A stretch of 64,000 nucleotides of DNA from Pedococcus sp. 5OH_020 (GCF_027812955.1 NZ_JAPYZV010000007.1:1-64000); one strand, 5' to 3'. Shown: positions 24,157 through 33,688, counted from the first letter of the stretch. Numbers and translations: made by a program. The notes: a model not told the origin generated them from the letters alone.

Positions 24157-25610
24157 CGGCCCAGCACCGCTTCCATGACTGCCTTGGCGATGGGCGCGGC
24201 CACGCGGCCACCGACCGCCTCGTTGCCGGCGTTGCCGCCGTCCTCCACGACGACCGCGACGGCGACCTTGGCGTCCACGGCCGGCGCGAACCCGGTGAAC
24301 CACGCGTGCGGAGCCTGGCCGACGGCGTGCTGCGCCGTGCCCGTCTTGCCTGCGACGTCGATGCCCGGGATCTGGGCCGCCGTGCCGGTCCCGCTCTCCA
24401 CGACCTTCTGCATCATCCGCGTCAGAGCCGTGGCCGTGTCGGTGGAGACGGCGTGGGACAGCTCCCGTGGTTCGGGCTCGTCCAGCACCTCCAGCTCCGA
24501 GGAGGTCACCTTCTTCACCAGGTGCGGCATCATGACGACCCCGCGGTTGGCCACCGCGGCGGAGATCATGGCGACCTGCAGGGGGGTGACCCGGACGTCG
24601 CGCTGCCCGATGGCGGACTGGGCCAAGGACGGCGGGTCGAGGTTGCTGGGAATCGTGCTGGGCGTCACGGTCATCGGGATGGCGAGCCGGTCTCCGATGC
24701 CGAACTTCGACGCCTGGTCGACCAGGTCCTTCGCTCCGAGCTGCAGCCCCAGCCAGCCGAACGCGGTGTTGCACGAGATCTCCAACGCGTGCGTCAGCGA
24801 CGTCTTGCCGTCGGGGCCACAGGGCTGTCGGTCGTCGTTCGGCAGGGGGGTGGAGGTCTGCGGCAGCTTGAGGGTCGCCGGGCCGGGGATCCGGCTCTCC
24901 TCGGTGAACTTCCCGGACTCGAGGGCCGCGGCGGACGTCACGATCTTGAAGGTCGAGCCCGGCGGGTACAGGTTCCCGGCGATGGCCCGGTCCACCATCG
25001 GTCTCGCCTGGTCGGCGTTGAGCTTCTTCCAGGCGGTCGTCACCTTGGTCGTGTTGTGGCTGCTCAGTACGGAGGGGTCGTACGTCGGGTGGCTGACCAG
25101 GGCGAGGATCTCGCCGGTCGAGGGGTCCAGGGCCACCACGGCGCCGCGCTGGTTTCCCAGCGCCTTGTCGGCGGCCGCCTGCGCCTTGGGGTTGAGGGTG
25201 AGCTCCAGGCTCGCGCCCGTCTGGTCCTTGCCGGTCAGGATGTCGGAGACCCGGCGGTAGAACAGCTTGTCGGAGGCGCCGGACAGGAGGCTGTCCTCGG
25301 CGCCCTCGATCCCTCCACCGGCGCCGTAGGTGAAGGAGTAGAAGCCCGTGACGTGGGCGTAGAGCTCGCCCTGCGGGTACGTGCGGAGCCACTTGAGCTC
25401 GTCCTTGGTGGCGGTCGACTTGGCGACCGGGCGGCCGTCGACGAGGATCTGGCCGCGCTCGCGGGCGTAGTTGGCGAGCAGCGTGCGTCGGTTTCCGGGG
25501 CGTTCCTGCAGGGACTTGGCCTGGACCACCTGGATGAACGTCGAGGAGATGAGCAGCGCGGTGAAGAGCAGGGCCACCACGACCGACATACGCCGGATCG
25601 GTGCGTTCAT
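24153..25610 (-). CDS. pbpA: Class B penicillin-binding protein (transpeptidase)
   Basis: 485 residues from the ATG at 25610. N-terminal membrane anchor (MSVVVALLFTALLISSTFIQV), dimerisation domain, then the transpeptidase: SxxK serine in YPPGSTFKI, SxN in LEISCNTAF, KTG in VAGKTGTAQ. It cross-links peptidoglycan, partnered with RodA. ATGA overlap with rodA upstream. Confidence 0.95.
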   Translation of the reverse strand: MNAPIRRMSVVVALLFTALLISSTFIQVVQAKSLQERPGNRRTLLANYARERGQILVDGRPVAKSTATKDELKWLRTYPQGELYAHVTGFYSFTYGAGGGIEGAEDSLLSGASDKLFYRRVSDILTGKDQTGASLELTLNPKAQAAADKALGNQRGAVVALDPSTGEILALVSHPTYDPSVLSSHNTTKVTTAWKKLNADQARPMVDRAIAGNLYPPGSTFKIVTSAAALESGKFTEESRIPGPATLKLPQTSTPLPNDDRQPCGPDGKTSLTHALEISCNTAFGWLGLQLGAKDLVDQASKFGIGDRLAIPMTVTPSTIPSNLDPPSLAQSAIGQRDVRVTPLQVAMISAAVANRGVVMMPHLVKKVTSSELEVLDEPEPRELSHAVSTDTATALTRMMQKVVESGTGTAAQIPGIDVAGKTGTAQHAVGQAPHAWFTGFAPAVDAKVAVAVVVEDGGNAGNEAVGGRVAAPIAKAVMEAVLGR

Positions 25611-26983
25611 CGCATACTCACCAGCTCGGTCTTGGCCTCGCCCGGCGACCGTGCGCCCTGGACCGGGTCGATCACGGGGCGCCGTGCCTGGTCGCTGATC
25701 CTCAGGAGGATCGCCACGAGAGACCAGTTGGCCAGCAGGCTGGACCCCCCGTAGGACAGGAACGGCATGGTGAGACCAGTGAGCGGGATGACCCGTGTCA
25801 CGCCTCCGACGACGACGAAGCACTGCAGGGCCACCGAGAACGCCAGCCCGGTGGCGAGCAGCTTTCCGAAGCCGTCGCGGACGCCCAGCGCCGTCCGCAG
25901 GCCACGCTCGACGAGCAGGACGTACAGCATGAGCAGGGCGAAGAGCCCGACGAGCCCGATCTCCTCGCCGAAGCTCGGCACGATGAAGTCGGACTCGGCG
26001 AAGTAGGTCAGGTCAGGACGCCCCCGGCCGAGGCCGGTGCCGAGCAGGCCACCGGCCGCCATACCCATGAGGCCCTTGGCGATCTGGTCGGACTGGCCGG
26101 GCGCGAACGGGTCGAGCCACAGGTGGACGCGGGCCTGGACGTGGCCGAAGACCAGGAACGCCAGGTAGGCGCCCGCGCTGAAGAGGGCAAGGCCGATGGC
26201 GATCCAGGAGATCCGCTCGGTGGCGACGTAGAGCATGCACACGAACAGGCCGAAGAGCAGCAGGGAGGACCCGAGGTCCGTCTCGAAGACCAGCACGAGC
26301 AGGGACAGCACCCACGCGACCAGGATCGGGCCGAGGTCACGCGCCCGGGGCAGCGTCAGGCCGACGATCTTGCGTCCCGCCAGCGAGAGCGCGTCCCGGG
26401 TCTGCACGAGATATCCGGCGAAGAACACCGCCAGGGCGATCTTGGCCACCTCGCCGGGCTGGAACGTGAAAGGTCCCAGGCCGATCCAGATGCGGGAGCC
26501 GTAGACGCTGCGCCCGATCCCGGGCACCAGGGGCAGGACCAGGAGCAGGAAGGCCACGACCGCCGCCGTGAAGGTGTACCGCCGAAGGGTGCGGTGGTCG
26601 CGAACGAGGAACAGCACTGCGGCGGCGATGGCGACCGCCAGGGCGCTCCAGGTCAGCTGCTTGAGAGCCAGCCCTTCGGCCAGCGTCCTGCCGTGGGCCA
26701 GGTCGAGGCGGTGGATCATGACGAGCCCCAGCCCGTTCAGCAGGGTGACGATGGGCAGCAGGAGCGGGTCGGCGTACGCGGCCCTCCAGCGCAGCAGCAG
26801 GTGGAACGCCAGCGAGATGGCGAGCAGGCCGGCACCGTGCGTGGCCAGGTCCGGAGGGAACGTCCCCGAGACCGAGAGGCTGACGTCGACGTAGGCGAGG
26901 ACGACGATCCCGACAGCGAGCAGCAGGAGGGCAAGCTCGACGTTGCGGCGGGTCTTGGGGGCGAAGCTGGAGATCGTCGTCAT
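25607..26983 (-). CDS. rodA: FtsW/RodA/SpoVE family peptidoglycan glycosyltransferase
   Basis: 458 residues with about 12 membrane helices, starting MTTISSFAPKTRRNVELALLLLAVG. SEDS signatures are FQPGEVAKIALAVFFAGYL, FETDLGSSLLLFGLF, GRGRPDLTYFAESDFI and MPFLSYGGSSLLANW. It polymerises lipid II glycan chains with its cognate PBP (pbpA next in the operon). It overlaps pstP and pbpA by four bases each. Confidence 0.95.
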   Translation of the reverse strand: MTTISSFAPKTRRNVELALLLLAVGIVVLAYVDVSLSVSGTFPPDLATHGAGLLAISLAFHLLLRWRAAYADPLLLPIVTLLNGLGLVMIHRLDLAHGRTLAEGLALKQLTWSALAVAIAAAVLFLVRDHRTLRRYTFTAAVVAFLLLVLPLVPGIGRSVYGSRIWIGLGPFTFQPGEVAKIALAVFFAGYLVQTRDALSLAGRKIVGLTLPRARDLGPILVAWVLSLLVLVFETDLGSSLLLFGLFVCMLYVATERISWIAIGLALFSAGAYLAFLVFGHVQARVHLWLDPFAPGQSDQIAKGLMGMAAGGLLGTGLGRGRPDLTYFAESDFIVPSFGEEIGLVGLFALLMLYVLLVERGLRTALGVRDGFGKLLATGLAFSVALQCFVVVGGVTRVIPLTGLTMPFLSYGGSSLLANWSLVAILLRISDQARRPVIDPVQGARSPGEAKTELVSMR

Positions 26984-28347
26984 GGTGTCGTGCCGGTGGT
27001 GGGGGTGCGGACCGGTGGCGTGTTCGTCGGGTTGCTGTGCGCCGTAGTGCTCTCCGTGGTGCTGGGTGTCGTGGTCGTCGTGGAGCTCGTGGCGCTCTCG
27101 GTGCAGGGGTCCCCGGTGGCCCTGCTCGCGGCGCACCTGTCGGCCTCCACGCGAAGCTCCTCGACGAGCGCCTGGGCGTCGCGCTTGGTTGCCTTGGAGA
27201 TGGTGTCCTGCACCTTGCCGCGGTAGAAGTCGGGCAGGTCTGCCACGGCCACGTCGGACTGGGACGCGACGTGCGACAGCTTGAGTGGCCCCACGTCCTG
27301 GGAGACACCCTGGAACACGGCCACTCTGCCGTCGTTGCTGCCGACGAACCACTGGTGCTGCGACCAGTCGTATGCCGCGTAGGCGCCGCCGGACACGACG
27401 ACGAGGGCAAGCATCACCAGTGCGGCCGCGCGCAGCCATCTACCGGTGCGGGACCGGGGTGCCTCCTCGGCCAGCGTGAAGGAGTCGTCGTTCTCGCCGG
27501 CGGCCTGCCGGGACAGGGCGGCGGCCTTGGCGGCTGGCGTGACCGGGACGGGCCGGGTGCCCTTGTGACGGCTCGAGGCGGCACCCACGATCTGGGGCTG
27601 CGTCGAGAGCGAGGCCGGCTTGGTGGCGTCCGTGACGTCACCCACCACGACGGTGACGTTGTCCGGTGCGCCGGCCTTCAAGGCCAGGTCGACGAGACGG
27701 TCGGCGGTCGGTCCGGGCGGGTCGCCGGCAGTGGCGATGTCGGCGATGGTGTCCGTCGCGACGTAGTCGGTCAGGCCGTCCGAGGCGATGAGGTAGCGGT
27801 CGCCGATCCGAGCCTCTCGCACCGTGATGTCCGGCTCGTCGTCCTCGTGACCTGTGAGCACGCGCGTCACGAGCGAGCGTTGCGGATGGCCGATCGCCTC
27901 GTCCTCGCTGATCCGGCCCTCGTCGACGAGGCTCTGCACGAAGGAGTGGTCCTTGGTGATCTGGGTCAGCTTGCCGTCGCGGGCGAGGTAGGCGCGCGAG
28001 TCGCCGATGTGCGCGAGCACCAGCTTGTTCTGGGAGCGCAGGATCGCGATCAGCGTCGTTCCCATACCGCGCAGGCTGGGGTCGTGCTGCACCATCTCCG
28101 CCAGCTGCTCGTTCGCGGAGGTGATGCGGTGCTGCAGGGCACGGGTGGCCTCACTGCTGCCGAGCGCCTCCCCGTCGAGGTCGGCCAGGGCCCCGATGAC
28201 GACCGAGGAGGCGATGTCACCGCCGGCGTGCCCGCCCATGCCGTCCGCCATGGCAAGCAGGCGTGGACCGGCATACCCGGAGTCCTGGTTCTCGGATCGG
28301 ACCATGCCCACGTCGGAACGCGCGGCATAGTCGAAAGCGAAGGGCAT
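26980..28347 (-). CDS. pstP: PP2C-family serine/threonine phosphatase
   Basis: 455 residues. Metal-binding PP2C motifs are RSDVGMVRSENQDSG, ADGMGGHAGG, HIGDSRAYL and LIASDGLTDYV. One membrane helix (AAALVMLALVVVSGGAYAAYDW, about residue 310) precedes an extracytoplasmic domain and a Thr-rich tail of repeated TTT/ESTT. It reverses PknB-type phosphorylation and is the only phosphatase in the operon. Confidence 0.95.
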   Translation of the reverse strand: MPFAFDYAARSDVGMVRSENQDSGYAGPRLLAMADGMGGHAGGDIASSVVIGALADLDGEALGSSEATRALQHRITSANEQLAEMVQHDPSLRGMGTTLIAILRSQNKLVLAHIGDSRAYLARDGKLTQITKDHSFVQSLVDEGRISEDEAIGHPQRSLVTRVLTGHEDDEPDITVREARIGDRYLIASDGLTDYVATDTIADIATAGDPPGPTADRLVDLALKAGAPDNVTVVVGDVTDATKPASLSTQPQIVGAASSRHKGTRPVPVTPAAKAAALSRQAAGENDDSFTLAEEAPRSRTGRWLRAAALVMLALVVVSGGAYAAYDWSQHQWFVGSNDGRVAVFQGVSQDVGPLKLSHVASQSDVAVADLPDFYRGKVQDTISKATKRDAQALVEELRVEADRCAASRATGDPCTESATSSTTTTTPSTTESTTAHSNPTNTPPVRTPTTGTTP

Positions 28348-28359
28348 CGTCGTCGTGCC

Positions 28360-28860
28360 TTATCGCCGCAGCTCGATGACGGTCTTGCCGATGCGCAGCG
28401 CGGCGCCCGCCTCCACCGGGCGGGCGCTGGTGAGCCGCTCCTGCCCCAGGAAGGTTCCGTTGGTCGACCCCAGGTCCTCGACGAACCAGGAACCGTCCTG
28501 GTGGAACACGCGTGCGTGCCGGCCGCTGGCGAAGTCGTCGTCGAGCACCAGCGCGCACTCGGGGTTGCGGCCGATCACCGTTCCGGCCTCGCGCAACGGC
28601 AGGGTCGTCCCGGTCAGGGGTCCCTGCGTGACGACCAGCGTTCGCGGCGCCGTGGAGTGGGGCTGACGTCTGCCGGGCCGGCCGCCGTCCGCCGCCGTCC
28701 GCGCGGGCTGGCGCTTCGGTGGAGTGGACCTGCGGGGCGTACGGCTCACGACGCGGGTGCCGTAGATGTCGCCCCGGAGCACACCGACGACGCTGAAGAC
28801 GAAGACCCAGAGGAGAACGAGCAGACCCAACCGGATGATCGTGAGGGTGAGTTCACTCAT
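28360..28860 (-). CDS. fhaB: FHA-domain protein FhaB (FipA)
   Basis: 166 residues. An N-terminal membrane helix (IIRLGLLVLLWVFVFSVVGVL), a basic linker with TPPKRQPARTA, then an FHA domain whose phosphothreonine pocket is visible: VIGRNPECALVLDD, SGRHARVF, EDLGSTNGTFLG. FHA proteins bind phosphothreonine on kinase substrates in this operon and link FtsZ to the division machinery in mycobacteria. Confidence 0.95.
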   Translation of the reverse strand: MSELTLTIIRLGLLVLLWVFVFSVVGVLRGDIYGTRVVSRTPRRSTPPKRQPARTAADGGRPGRRQPHSTAPRTLVVTQGPLTGTTLPLREAGTVIGRNPECALVLDDDFASGRHARVFHQDGSWFVEDLGSTNGTFLGQERLTSARPVEAGAALRIGKTVIELRR

Positions 28861-28869
28861 GCGTGGCGT

Positions 28870-29754
28870 TCACCGCCGCCCGCCGCGGTAGATGACGGAG
28901 GTGCGCCCCACCGTGATCCGGTCCCCGTCGGAGAGGCGCTGGCTGGTGACCCGCTCGCTGTTGACGAACGTGCCGTTGGTGGAGCCGAGGTCGCGGATGC
29001 TGGCGACCAGATGGGGGCCGTCGTTCGTGACCCGGACCTCGCTGTGCCGCCGGGAGATCCCGGGGTCGTCGAGGATGATGTCGGCGCTGTCGTCGCGCCC
29101 CAGGACGGTGAGGGCGCCCATCAGGGGATAGCGCTCGCCGTCGACGTCGAGCCATGGCCGGTCGGCGGGGTTGGTCCGGCGGGCGGGCGGCGGAGGCTGG
29201 GGAGCCTGGTGCCGCTGGGTCGGCTCGAGGCCGTCGTCGACCGGCTGCGGTCGAGGCGTATGCCGCTCGGCGGGCAGGGCGGCACCCGCCGCCTGCGCCA
29301 CCCCGGGCATCGCACCGGGGGCTGGCCCCGCGCCATACCCGTCCTCCGGGTGCCCCGCAGGGGATCCTGCTGGCGGACCTGGTCGCCGAGCGGTGGAGGT
29401 GCGCAGGCGGAAGACACCGGTCTCCAGGTCGTTCGCGCTGGAGAAGGTCACCCGAAGCGGGCCCCCGGGCTGGTAGCGCTGCGACTCGGCGTGCTCCTGC
29501 GCTGCGGCGATGAGCTCCTCCTCGAGCTGCTCGTCGTAGCCCGCCAGGCGCTCGTAGTCGGTGTCGGACAGCTCGACGGTGAAGAGGTTCGGCACGATCG
29601 TGCGGCCCTGGCCCACGATGGCGGCGCGGTCGTCCATGGCCCGGCGGATCGCGCTGGCGATCTCCACGGGTTGGACCTCGGACTTGAAGGCGCGCGCGAA
29701 GGCACCGTTGACGGCACGCTCTAGGCGTTGCTCGACCCGGTCGAACAGTCCCAC
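28870..29754 (-). CDS. fhaA: FHA-domain protein FhaA with DUF3662 domain
   Basis: 294 residues from the GTG at 29754. The N-terminal DUF3662 domain (GLFDRVEQRLERAVNGAFARAFKSEVQPVEIA) is followed by a Pro-rich linker and an FHA domain (VLGRDDSADIILDD, SRRHSEVRV, RDLGSTNGTFVN). In mycobacteria FhaA binds the pseudokinase MviN/MurJ and tunes wall synthesis. It is first in the operon; the promoter should lie in 29755-29948. Confidence 0.95.
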   Translation of the reverse strand: MGLFDRVEQRLERAVNGAFARAFKSEVQPVEIASAIRRAMDDRAAIVGQGRTIVPNLFTVELSDTDYERLAGYDEQLEEELIAAAQEHAESQRYQPGGPLRVTFSSANDLETGVFRLRTSTARRPGPPAGSPAGHPEDGYGAGPAPGAMPGVAQAAGAALPAERHTPRPQPVDDGLEPTQRHQAPQPPPPARRTNPADRPWLDVDGERYPLMGALTVLGRDDSADIILDDPGISRRHSEVRVTNDGPHLVASIRDLGSTNGTFVNSERVTSQRLSDGDRITVGRTSVIYRGGRR

Positions 29755-29948
29755 CGCTCGGCCTCCTTCTGTGACTGGTTCTTGATCGTAACCGGCTGGG
29801 CTGGGTGCACTCGGCACACGCGCCGCCCGGCATCTTGACGACGAGGTGCAGCGTCCTGGGCTCGCGCCGGCCCGTCGTCAGGGGGTCGGGCGTCCCCGCC
29901 GGGGCGGTTTGGAGTTCCAGCCCGCCATGCAGCACACTGTTCACCGCG

Positions 29949-30031
29949 CGCGAGTGGCGGAACGGCAGACGCGCTGGCTTCAGGTGCCAGTGTCCGAGAG
30001 GGCGTGGGGGTTCAAATCCCCCCTCGCGCAC
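29949..30031 (+). tRNA. tRNA-Leu(CAG)
   Basis: A complete class II tRNA: acceptor GCGCGAG/CTCGCGC with discriminator A, anticodon stem CTGGC/GCCAG with loop TTCAGGT (anticodon CAG at 29982-29984), long variable arm (TGTCCGAGAGGGCGT), T arm GGGGG-TTCAAAT-CCCCC. No CCA is encoded. The position after fhaA matches leuT in M. tuberculosis. Confidence 0.97.
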
Positions 30032-30053
30032 GCAGGAGTGGGGTTTCCCTACG

Positions 30054-30101
30054 ACCCCGGCCGGGTGGCCCGACGAGAGTCGGACCGCCCGGCCGGGGTC
30101 A
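30054..30101. terminator. Strong GC hairpin after tRNA-Leu
   Basis: GACCCCGGCCGGG at 30054-30066 pairs with CCCGGCCGGGGTC at 30089-30101, extended inward by further pairs. There is no T-tract, so termination is probable but not certain. It may serve both the tRNA and the convergent minus-strand gene ending at 30182. Confidence 0.55.
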
Positions 30102-30181
30102 GGTCCGGACCCGGCCGGCAGTCCGACGCGGCGGTTCCCAGGCTCAGCCGGGACGAGGACCTCACCGAGGACGAGCGCGAC

Positions 30182-30757
30182 TCAGGCCTGGACGGCGAAC
30201 CCTGCTGTCCACGGGATCTTCTCTGCGGCCGCGAGGGTGATCTGCAGGAACCCGAGCGCCTCCAGCTCGCGGGCCCGGCTCAGGGAGCCGGCGTCGATGG
30301 CGCGCAGGCCCCCCGCCGTGACGATCTCAGCCAGCTGGGACTTCGCCTCGGCGTCGTCGCCGGCGATGAGCACCGCCGTCGGCTGGTCGCCGATAGAGCC
30401 GGAGGCCAGCGTGGCCGCGAAGTTGGTGTTGAAGGCCTTCACGACCCGGGAGCCGGACAGCGCCGCGGCGATCTCGGCAGCGGCCGAGGAGTCCGCTGGC
30501 ACGGTGAGGGAGTCGAAGGTCTCGAAGTTCAGGGGGTTGGTGATGTCGACCACGACCTTGTCGGCCAGCTGGTCACCACGCTGCTTCAGTACCTCCCTCA
30601 CGGCGGGGTACGGCACCGCCAGGACGACGATCTCGCCGCTGACAGGCTTGTCGGTGTCCTTGCTGCCGAGGAGCTCTACGGTGTTGCCACCCTTCTCGAC
30701 GATGCCGGCGATTGCGGAGCCCATGTTGCCTTTGCCCAGGATGCTGACGGTCGTCAT
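30182..30757 (-). CDS. NADPH-dependent F420 reductase-like protein
   Basis: 191 residues from the ATG at 30757. The Rossmann start MTTVSILGKGNMGSAIAGI (GxGxxG variant) and VVVDITNPLNFETFDSL, KAFNTNFAATL are typical of the Npd/YqgA NADP(H)-F420 oxidoreductase family. It would transfer hydride between NADPH and F420. An F420-dependent nitroreductase-like gene is present at 7291-7725. Exact electron acceptor not determined. Confidence 0.85.
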   Translation of the reverse strand: MTTVSILGKGNMGSAIAGIVEKGGNTVELLGSKDTDKPVSGEIVVLAVPYPAVREVLKQRGDQLADKVVVDITNPLNFETFDSLTVPADSSAAAEIAAALSGSRVVKAFNTNFAATLASGSIGDQPTAVLIAGDDAEAKSQLAEIVTAGGLRAIDAGSLSRARELEALGFLQITLAAAEKIPWTAGFAVQA

Positions 30758-30847
30758 GACGCTCTCCCTTGGTCGCTCGACGACCACCGTGGTCGTCGCT
30801 ACACCGAATCTACGACCGGCATGACGTGGAAGGGCACCTGTCGTTCG

Positions 30848-31396
30848 TCAGCTGCTCCGCAGGCGGTAGGTCAGTACGGCGTTGCCGGCAGAGGTGACGG
30901 CGCTGTCGACCAGCTCCAGGCGCGTCGTCGGCACCGTCTCGTCGAAGAGGCGTCGGCCCTCGCCGACCGCGGGGTGGACGGTCAGCGTCAGGGTATCCAC
31001 GACCCCTGCCAGGAACAGGCTGCGGACAGTCTCGATCCCGCCCGCCACCAGGATGTTCCCGCCGTCGCCGTCCTTCAGCGACTGCAGGTACCGCACCGGC
31101 TCACCGCCGACCACGGTGCTGTTCCACCCCGGATCGCCCTCGAGCGTCGAGGAGATGACGTGCTTGCGCACCGGGTTGATGAAGGCGGCGAAGGGGTCGC
31201 CCTCGGCTGCGGACGGCCAGTACTCCGACCACTCCTGCCACAGCGTCCGGCCGAGGACGACGTCGGTCGCGCCGCTGATCGCCCTGCCCATGAGCTCCAT
31301 CTCCTCGGGGCCGAAGGCGTCGAACTGGAAGGTGTTCGGGGCCTCGACGACCCCGTTCACGGCGCTGAAGAGATGGGCGCTGACGTTGCGTGACAT
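30848..31396 (-). CDS. Dihydrofolate-reductase-like (RibD C-terminal) protein
   Basis: 182 residues. It opens MSRNVSAHLFSAVNGVVEAP, contains VLGRTLWQEWSEYWP and NILVAGGIETVRSLFLAGVVDTLTL, the RibD_C/DHFR-fold pattern that binds NADPH. No deaminase domain, so it is not a full RibD. A reductase of unknown substrate. It precedes the F420 reductase-like gene on the same strand with a 90-bp gap. Confidence 0.88.
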   Translation of the reverse strand: MSRNVSAHLFSAVNGVVEAPNTFQFDAFGPEEMELMGRAISGATDVVLGRTLWQEWSEYWPSAAEGDPFAAFINPVRKHVISSTLEGDPGWNSTVVGGEPVRYLQSLKDGDGGNILVAGGIETVRSLFLAGVVDTLTLTVHPAVGEGRRLFDETVPTTRLELVDSAVTSAGNAVLTYRLRSS

Positions 31397-31620
31397 GTGG
31401 TGCCTCCTTGGGTGCGGTGCGGTCAGCCAACAGACCGGGCGGATGGCCGGAACTCATCGCGCCGAGCGTCTGCCCCGTGCGTCTCGCCCGGAGGGCCTGT
31501 CGCTGCAAGGCAACCTACCTACGTCGGCGGCGACTTGGGCGCACCCTCTGGGGGCGCCACCTCGGCACCGCCTCCAGGCGTCGGGGGGCGCCGGAAGGGC
31601 GGGCGGGTTAGCGTCGGCGG

Positions 31621-32163
31621 ATGACGCTGCTCAGTACGACGATCCGGGCTACCCACCTCGTGACGAATGCGGCCTGGTTCGGGGGCTCGCTCATGGCGGC
31701 GGTCGGTCTGCACCCCGCTGCCGAGAAGGCCGACCGGCCGGCGGACCGGACCCAGGTCGTCAGCACGGGCTGGGAACGCTGGGGTCCGGTGCAGGGGGCA
31801 GCCATGGGGCTTCACCTGCTCAGCGGGCTGGCGATCCTCGCCGACAACCGGAACCGCGTCCGGCGCCACCGCTCCACGCAGGCCACGACGGTGGTCAAGA
31901 CGGTGCTCACCGCCGGGGCCGTGGGTGCGACCGCGTGGGCGTACCTGGACGGTCACCTCAGTGGAGAGCTGGCCGGTGACGACGGTGCCGAGCGGTGGCG
32001 GAGCCCGCGCGAGCAACTGGAGCTGCGCAAGCTCAGAGACCGCCTGCGTTGGCTGCAGTGGGTCACTCCCGCACTCACCGGCGCGATGCTGGTCGCGGAC
32101 TCCGCGCTCGGCGAGGAGCAGCGCGGTACGGCCGGCCTGTTGGACCGCCCCTTCGGCCGCTGA
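31621..32163 (+). CDS. Small polytopic membrane protein
   Basis: 180 residues with four hydrophobic segments (IRATHLVTNAAWFGGSLMAAVG, GAAMGLHLLSGLAILAD, TVLTAGAVGATAWAYL, VTPALTGAMLVADSAL). The cytosolic loop DGAERWRSPREQLELRKLRDR is basic. No recognised family. ATG at 31621 follows a GC-rich region; convergent with the next gene (15 bp gap). Confidence 0.7.
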   Translation: MTLLSTTIRATHLVTNAAWFGGSLMAAVGLHPAAEKADRPADRTQVVSTGWERWGPVQGAAMGLHLLSGLAILADNRNRVRRHRSTQATTVVKTVLTAGAVGATAWAYLDGHLSGELAGDDGAERWRSPREQLELRKLRDRLRWLQWVTPALTGAMLVADSALGEEQRGTAGLLDRPFGR

Positions 32164-32178
32164 GGCAGCGGGAGGGGC

Positions 32179-32685
32179 TCAGAGCCGTCCGGTGGTGATC
32201 CACTCACAGGCGGTGTGGAGGGCCTCCCACCCGTCCGTACCCAGCACCGTGCTGAAGGTGTCGCGGTACGCGGCCTGCGGGTCGTGGAACGTGGCGCACC
32301 ACGTCTGGCCCTTGCCCTCCACCGAGAGGACTGCGCGGCGCAGCAGGGTGCAGGAGGAGACCTCCACCCGCATCGACCCGCCGCCCCCGGTCTCCCGGCG
32401 GACGCAGAAGGCATGTCCCGCCACGATGTCGGTGCACCGTGCCGCCTCGGCGGCCCGGGCCTTGGCGCGGTCATGCTGGGCCTGCGAGGCGTTGCCCATG
32501 GACAGCGCCAGGGCCGATCTCGCGGGCGACACGTTGGCGACGGTGCGGGCGCGCGCCGCGTCCTCCAGGGCGGCCTCCCGGTCCATCCAGGTGCGCGTGA
32601 CGTCTGCTGCCAGCTCTGCCCGCGCCTGTGGCGAGGCGTGGGCGACGTACCAGCTGTTGTCGTAGAGACGCTCGATGACCGTCAT
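32179..32685 (-). CDS. Hypothetical protein
   Basis: 168 residues from the ATG at 32685. The N-terminal half is helical and charged (SPQARAELAADVTRTWMDREAALEDAARA), the C-terminal half contains Cys, Trp and aromatic residues (GQTWCATFHDPQAAYRDTF, ALHTACEWITTG). No signal peptide and no known motif. The family is not recognised. Confidence 0.6.
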   Translation of the reverse strand: MTVIERLYDNSWYVAHASPQARAELAADVTRTWMDREAALEDAARARTVANVSPARSALALSMGNASQAQHDRAKARAAEAARCTDIVAGHAFCVRRETGGGGSMRVEVSSCTLLRRAVLSVEGKGQTWCATFHDPQAAYRDTFSTVLGTDGWEALHTACEWITTGRL

Positions 32686-32963
32686 GGCGAAACCCCCTGC
32701 AAGGTGACGTTGATGCGGTCCGGGCCCGTAGGACGGTTTCCCGGTCCTCCCAATGCTGCTGGCAGGTGACGCACGGGGCATCACCCAGGCGCGGGCGCGC
32801 GTGCTCCACCAGCCGGACGAGGGCGCATTTGCGACTACGGTCGTTTGGCGGTGTTTCTCGGATTTCGGCCCTGGTTGGCCGTGCGGTGGCGCTCCGGGTC
32901 ACCTCGGCGCATAGTGGAGAAAGGGCCGCGGCGAGTGCCCGCGGCAGGTCAAGTGGGGTTGCC

Positions 32964-33653
32964 ATGAGGGCTGTGAGTGATTCGTTCGGAACGTTGCCGG
33001 ACCTGGTTCCCGTGCTGTCCGCGGGTCGGCACCGGAACGCGCGCAAGGGCGCGTGCTTCATGGAGATGGCGTCGTTCCTCGCAGGTGAGCGATGGAGCGA
33101 CCATCCCACCTGTACCCATCCGTTGCTCGCGTCCTTGGCCCGCCTGGTCAACGACTCGCTGAGCGACGACGACCGTCCCCGCATCGCCGGGTTCATCCCC
33201 GATGTGGTGGGCCTGACGAGCGCGGACGTGGAGATCGACGTGGCGATCGCGACCCGGGCCGCCGCAGCGGCGCTGCCAGTCGCCCCGGCCACGCGCCAGA
33301 ACGTCCTGGCGGTGGGCCTGCTCACCTCCCAACGGATGGTGGCGACCCTGCCCTCGCCGGAGCCGGCTCTGGAGGAGCTCTGCCGCACGGCGTTCGCCTG
33401 CGCTCCGCAGGCACGCGCCTGGGCCGAGCGCTATGCCCGTGACGCCAGGGTCAGCGAACGTACCTTCCGTCGGCAGACTGCGCCGCACATCGTGTCGTAT
33501 GCCGTCGAAGGCATCGCGGTGGCGTGTGTCGCAGACCCGGCCGACCGCCTCGTCACCTTGCTGGAGGACACCATCCGCGACACCGCCACGCGTATCAGGG
33601 CCCGCGGCGAGCGCCGGGCCGACATGCCGCTGGAGGCGCCGGTGCGGCAGTAG
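32964..33653 (+). CDS. Conserved hypothetical actinobacterial protein
   Basis: 229 residues. Starts MRAVSDSFGTLPDLVPVLSAGRHRNARKGACFMEMASFLAGERWSDHP in overview: a compact Cys-containing N-terminal segment (GRHRNARKGACFMEMASF) recurs in actinobacterial hypothetical proteins I recall. The rest is helical and Ala-rich with one hydrophobic stretch. No function known. The 278 bp upstream (32686-32963) contain no gene I recognise. Confidence 0.6.
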   Translation: MRAVSDSFGTLPDLVPVLSAGRHRNARKGACFMEMASFLAGERWSDHPTCTHPLLASLARLVNDSLSDDDRPRIAGFIPDVVGLTSADVEIDVAIATRAAAAALPVAPATRQNVLAVGLLTSQRMVATLPSPEPALEELCRTAFACAPQARAWAERYARDARVSERTFRRQTAPHIVSYAVEGIAVACVADPADRLVTLLEDTIRDTATRIRARGERRADMPLEAPVRQ

Positions 33654-33660
33654 CTCGAGA

Positions 33661-33688
33661 GGGGCCGGCTCAACCCCAAGTCGGCCCC
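33661..33688. terminator. GC hairpin downstream of the hypothetical gene
   Basis: GGGGCCG at 33661-33667 pairs with CGGCCCC at 33682-33688 across a 14-base loop, eight bases after the stop at 33653. There is no T-run. Confidence 0.45.

Noticed and set aside
22052-24211. Longer pknB with start at 24211
   Set aside because: The extra N-terminus would cover the pknA remnant and pbpA end in another frame. Kinase homology begins just after the GTG at 23995, which overlaps the preceding stop.
29846-31393. Long plus-strand frame through tRNA-Leu and two reductase genes
   Set aside because: It crosses a perfect tRNA-Leu and is antisense to NADPH-F420 reductase-like and RibD-like genes.
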